DNA of 7,367 nucleotides from Candidatus Obscuribacterales bacterium (GTDB taxonomy: Bacteria; Cyanobacteriota; Vampirovibrionia; Obscuribacterales; Obscuribacteraceae): assembly GCA_021732245.1 (NCBI GenBank), contig JAKFVJ010000074.1, positions 1 to 7,367 on the forward strand. The letters are read 5' to 3'. Below, piece by piece: positions 6,210 to 7,367 of this stretch. A model generated the notes under the pieces. It was not told the origin of the DNA. It did not search any database and saw only the letters and a list, made by a program, of their open reading frames with translations. How positions within the stretch are numbered: position 1 is the first letter of the stretch; every line of letters starts with the position of its first letter. Position numbers and translations under genes: made by a program.

Positions 6210-6215
6210 ACCTCC
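6210..6215 (-). promoter_or_regulatory. Strong RBS that fixes the TPR protein start
   Basis: GGAGGT on the minus strand, six bases before the ATG at 6203, is close to a perfect Shine-Dalgarno sequence. It lies inside the longer open frame beginning at 6260 and argues for the shorter protein. Confidence 0.8.
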
Positions 6216-6356
6216 GTAAAAATAAAAGGCTGTTCCAGACCACGGCAAAACAAGCAACACGCCAAATGCTTGCTGCTTGTTTGAAAACTTGAGTGGTTAC
6301 TTCTTTCGGGTTGTTTTAGAAGTTCTTATTGAATTAGTTGTGGATCTGGTATTTGA

Positions 6357-6385
6357 ACTTACGAATTATTAGATCTAATTGTCAA
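6357..6385 (-). promoter_or_regulatory. Candidate TPR-gene promoter with abutting 12-bp palindrome
   Basis: On the minus strand a perfect TTGACA (6380-6385) touches the perfect 12-bp palindrome ATTAGATCTAAT (6368-6379), which would fill most of the spacer. The -10 candidates at 17 or 18 bp spacing (GTAAGT, TAAGTT) are poor. A protein bound to the palindrome could act as operator or activator at such a promoter. The leader to the ATG at 6203 would be about 145 nt. Confidence 0.3.
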
Positions 6386-6474
6386 GGAAAATTAAATATA
6401 AAGCTAAGAGGGGCGGACTTTTCGACCACGTAGCGGCGGCAAAATTCGATTGGATGTGTTCTGATGTGAGTACT

Positions 6475-6489
6475 TGATAATCATTCTCC
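6475..6489. promoter_or_regulatory. Fur-box-like sequence
   Basis: TGATAATCATTCTCC matches the 7-1-7 Fur motif TGATAAT-N-ATTATCA at 12 of the 14 fixed positions. It is about 165 bp upstream of the clpC promoter and about 270 bp upstream of the TPR start, too far for simple repression of either mapped promoter candidate. It may be a chance match. Confidence 0.22.
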
Positions 6490-6550
6490 AATTAGCGCGG
6501 CTCGCGAAAGACGCCTTCCAGTGTCAAATCCAGCGTTGTGGATAGGAAAA

Positions 6551-6643
6551 ATGAAGGCCGCTTTGAAACAGGTTTCCATGATTTCCAAGTTGCTAAATGC
6601 CGTGAGTAAGACGCTTATTCCAAGCGGACTGCGGAACAGTTGA
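6551..6643 (+). CDS. Doubtful 30-residue small ORF upstream of clpC
   Basis: ATG at 6551 follows AGGAAAA (spacing short, about four bases) and is open for 30 codons to TGA at 6641-6643. The peptide starts MKAALKQVSM and is a basic amphipathic helix candidate with Lys at 2, 6, 13 and 20. The stop overlaps the -35 box of the clpC promoter. No independent promoter was found. It could equally be a random short frame; kept as low confidence. Confidence 0.2.
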   Translation: MKAALKQVSMISKLLNAVSKTLIPSGLRNS

Positions 6644-6666
6644 CGAGAGAGACTGTCTGTTAGAAT
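6640..6666 (+). promoter_or_regulatory. Candidate clpC promoter with extended -10
   Basis: TTGACG at 6640-6645 and TAGAAT at 6661-6666 are separated by 15 bp. The -10 is preceded by TGT, giving the extended -10 TGTTAGAAT, which tolerates a short spacer. Transcription would start near 6673, leaving a leader of about 33 nt before the ATG at 6706. It looks like a housekeeping (sigma-70 type) promoter. Confidence 0.55.
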
Positions 6667-6705
6667 GGAATCACATTAGAGGACGTTAGGGAGGCTCTGC
6701 CCAAC

Positions 6706-7367
6706 ATGTTTGAGAGGTTTACCGAAAAGGCCATTAAGGTCATCATGCTCGCGCAAGAAGAAGCGCGCCGGTTAGGCCACAATTTTGTGGGCACCGAGCA
6801 GATTCTTCTAGGCCTCATCGGCGAAGGCACAGGAATTGCCGCCAAGACTTTGAAGTCGATGGGCGTCAATTTAAAGGATGCTCGCGTCGAAGTCGAGAAG
6901 ATAATCGGTCGCGGCTCCGGATTTGTCGCTGTCGAAATTCCATTTACTCCTCGAGCAAAGAGAGTTTTGGAGTTGTCCTGGGATGAAGCCAGACAACTTG
7001 GTCACAACTACATAGGTACAGAGCACCTACTACTAGGACTAATTCGTGAAGGCGAAGGTGTTGCCGCCCGCGTACTGGAAAATCTTGGCGTCGACCTTAC
7101 TAAAGTCCGCAGTCACGTAATAAGACTTTTGGGCGAAACAAGCGCTGCCACAACAGGCGGCGGTGGTGGTGGAGCACAAACCGGCACTGGACGCTCGAAG
7201 ACCCCAACATTAGATGAATTCGGCATGAACCTCACCCAGGCTGCCAGCGAAAACAGACTTGATCCGGTTGTTGGTCGTGAAAAGGAAATTGAGCGCGTTA
7301 TCCAAATTTTGGGACGCCGCACCAAAAACAACCCGGTTCTAATCGGTGAGCCGGGTGTTGGTAAAAC
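6706..7367 (+). CDS. clpC: ClpC, ATPase subunit of the Clp protease, N-terminal 220 residues (cut by right edge)
   Basis: ClpC is a hexameric AAA+ unfoldase that feeds proteins to ClpP in the cytoplasm. The visible part has two Clp N-domain repeats: residues about 1-73 (RRLGHNFVGTEQILLGLIGE) and about 79-145 (ARQLGHNYIGTEHLLLGLIR), which bind substrates and adaptors. A linker with six Gly in a row (151-156) follows. Then the D1 ATPase domain begins: LDEFGMNLTQ, LDPVVGREKEIERVIQIL and the Walker A GEPGVGK at the very end of the window. The sequence follows the cyanobacterial/plastid ClpC pattern almost residue for residue, including GRGSGFVAVEIPFTPRAKRV. The start at 6706 has AGGGAGG at 6688-6694, with a rather long 11-base spacing. 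It is the only plus-strand gene here, with its own promoter candidate. No CIRCE or CtsR-type site is seen, unlike Firmicutes clpC. Confidence 0.97.
   Translation, partial: MFERFTEKAIKVIMLAQEEARRLGHNFVGTEQILLGLIGEGTGIAAKTLKSMGVNLKDARVEVEKIIGRGSGFVAVEIPFTPRAKRVLELSWDEARQLGHNYIGTEHLLLGLIREGEGVAARVLENLGVDLTKVRSHVIRLLGETSAATTGGGGGGAQTGTGRSKTPTLDEFGMNLTQAASENRLDPVVGREKEIERVIQILGRRTKNNPVLIGEPGVGK

Larger units (their letters stand above)
6204..6705. other. 502-bp intergenic region between divergent TPR gene and clpC
   Basis: This is the only long stretch without a clear gene. It holds the control regions of both divergent genes: the TPR RBS, a weak minus-strand promoter candidate beside a 12-bp palindrome, a Fur-box-like word, a doubtful 30-codon ORF and the clpC promoter and RBS. 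AAACAAGCA (6248-6256) can pair with TGCTTGTTT (6274-6282), a 9-bp stem with a 17-nt loop in the TPR 5' leader; a second TGCTTG at 6267 could pair instead. No CIRCE inverted repeat and no CtsR-type direct repeat was found. The part around 6300-6400 is clearly AT-richer than the genes. Confidence 0.75.

Noticed and set aside
6204..6260. Upstream ATG (6260) extending the TPR protein by 19 residues
   Set aside because: The near-perfect GGAGGT before the ATG at 6203 would lie inside that extension, and no RBS stands before 6260.
6204..6705. CIRCE or CtsR heat-shock operator for clpC
   Set aside because: No TTAGCACTC-N9-GAGTGCTAA repeat and no GGTCAAA-type direct repeats were found by eye.
6660..7331. 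Minus-strand ORFs of 69 and 72 codons opposite clpC (6660-6869 and 7113-7331)
   Set aside because: Both are antisense to highly conserved clpC codons and have no RBS or recognisable product.

Overview
The window reads as chromosomal DNA of a non-photosynthetic relative of the cyanobacteria, most likely the Melainabacteria/Vampirovibrionia group (for example Obscuribacterales). The main evidence is the start of clpC at the right edge. Its N-terminal domain, from MFERFTEKAIKVIMLAQEEA onward, follows the cyanobacterial/plastid ClpC pattern and not the Firmicutes one. The other genes are a secreted GHL10 glycosidase, TPR and membrane proteins, an orphan intradiol dioxygenase and unrecognised proteins. 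None is photosynthetic. This placement is an inference from recalled family sequences; no search was run.

Layout: seven genes run on the minus strand (right to left) and clpC runs on the plus strand. Reading in the direction of transcription from the right: a membrane-anchored TPR protein (6203-5340) ends in a good intrinsic terminator (5291-5318). A secreted GHL10-type glycoside hydrolase (5275-3407) follows. A 122-bp imperfect palindrome (3280-3401) separates it from a small multi-pass membrane protein (3247-2747), which has its own strong terminator (2692-2729). Next is a tightly packed group: intradiol dioxygenase (2661-1696), an XRE-family DNA-binding protein whose ribosome binding site overlaps the dioxygenase stop codon (1684-1244), and a very small secreted Arg/Tyr/His/Cys-rich protein (1216-941). 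Past its stop codon lie 38-bp tandem repeats and a short perfect hairpin. Last comes an unrecognised protein cut by the left edge (800-1).

The only long non-coding stretch is 6204-6705, between the divergent TPR gene and clpC. It holds a good extended -10 promoter for clpC, a weaker promoter candidate next to a 12-bp palindrome for the TPR gene, a Fur-box-like sequence and one doubtful 30-codon ORF.

The most unusual points are: (1) the dioxygenase-XRE-cationic exported peptide cluster, in which the dioxygenase has an intact iron-binding set but about 150 extra C-terminal residues; (2) the 38-bp repeats at the 3' end of the cationic peptide gene, where each copy encodes a variant of the same C-terminal tail plus a stop, although 38 is not a multiple of three; (3) the unknown left-edge protein. 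No tRNA, rRNA, CRISPR array or transposase gene was seen.
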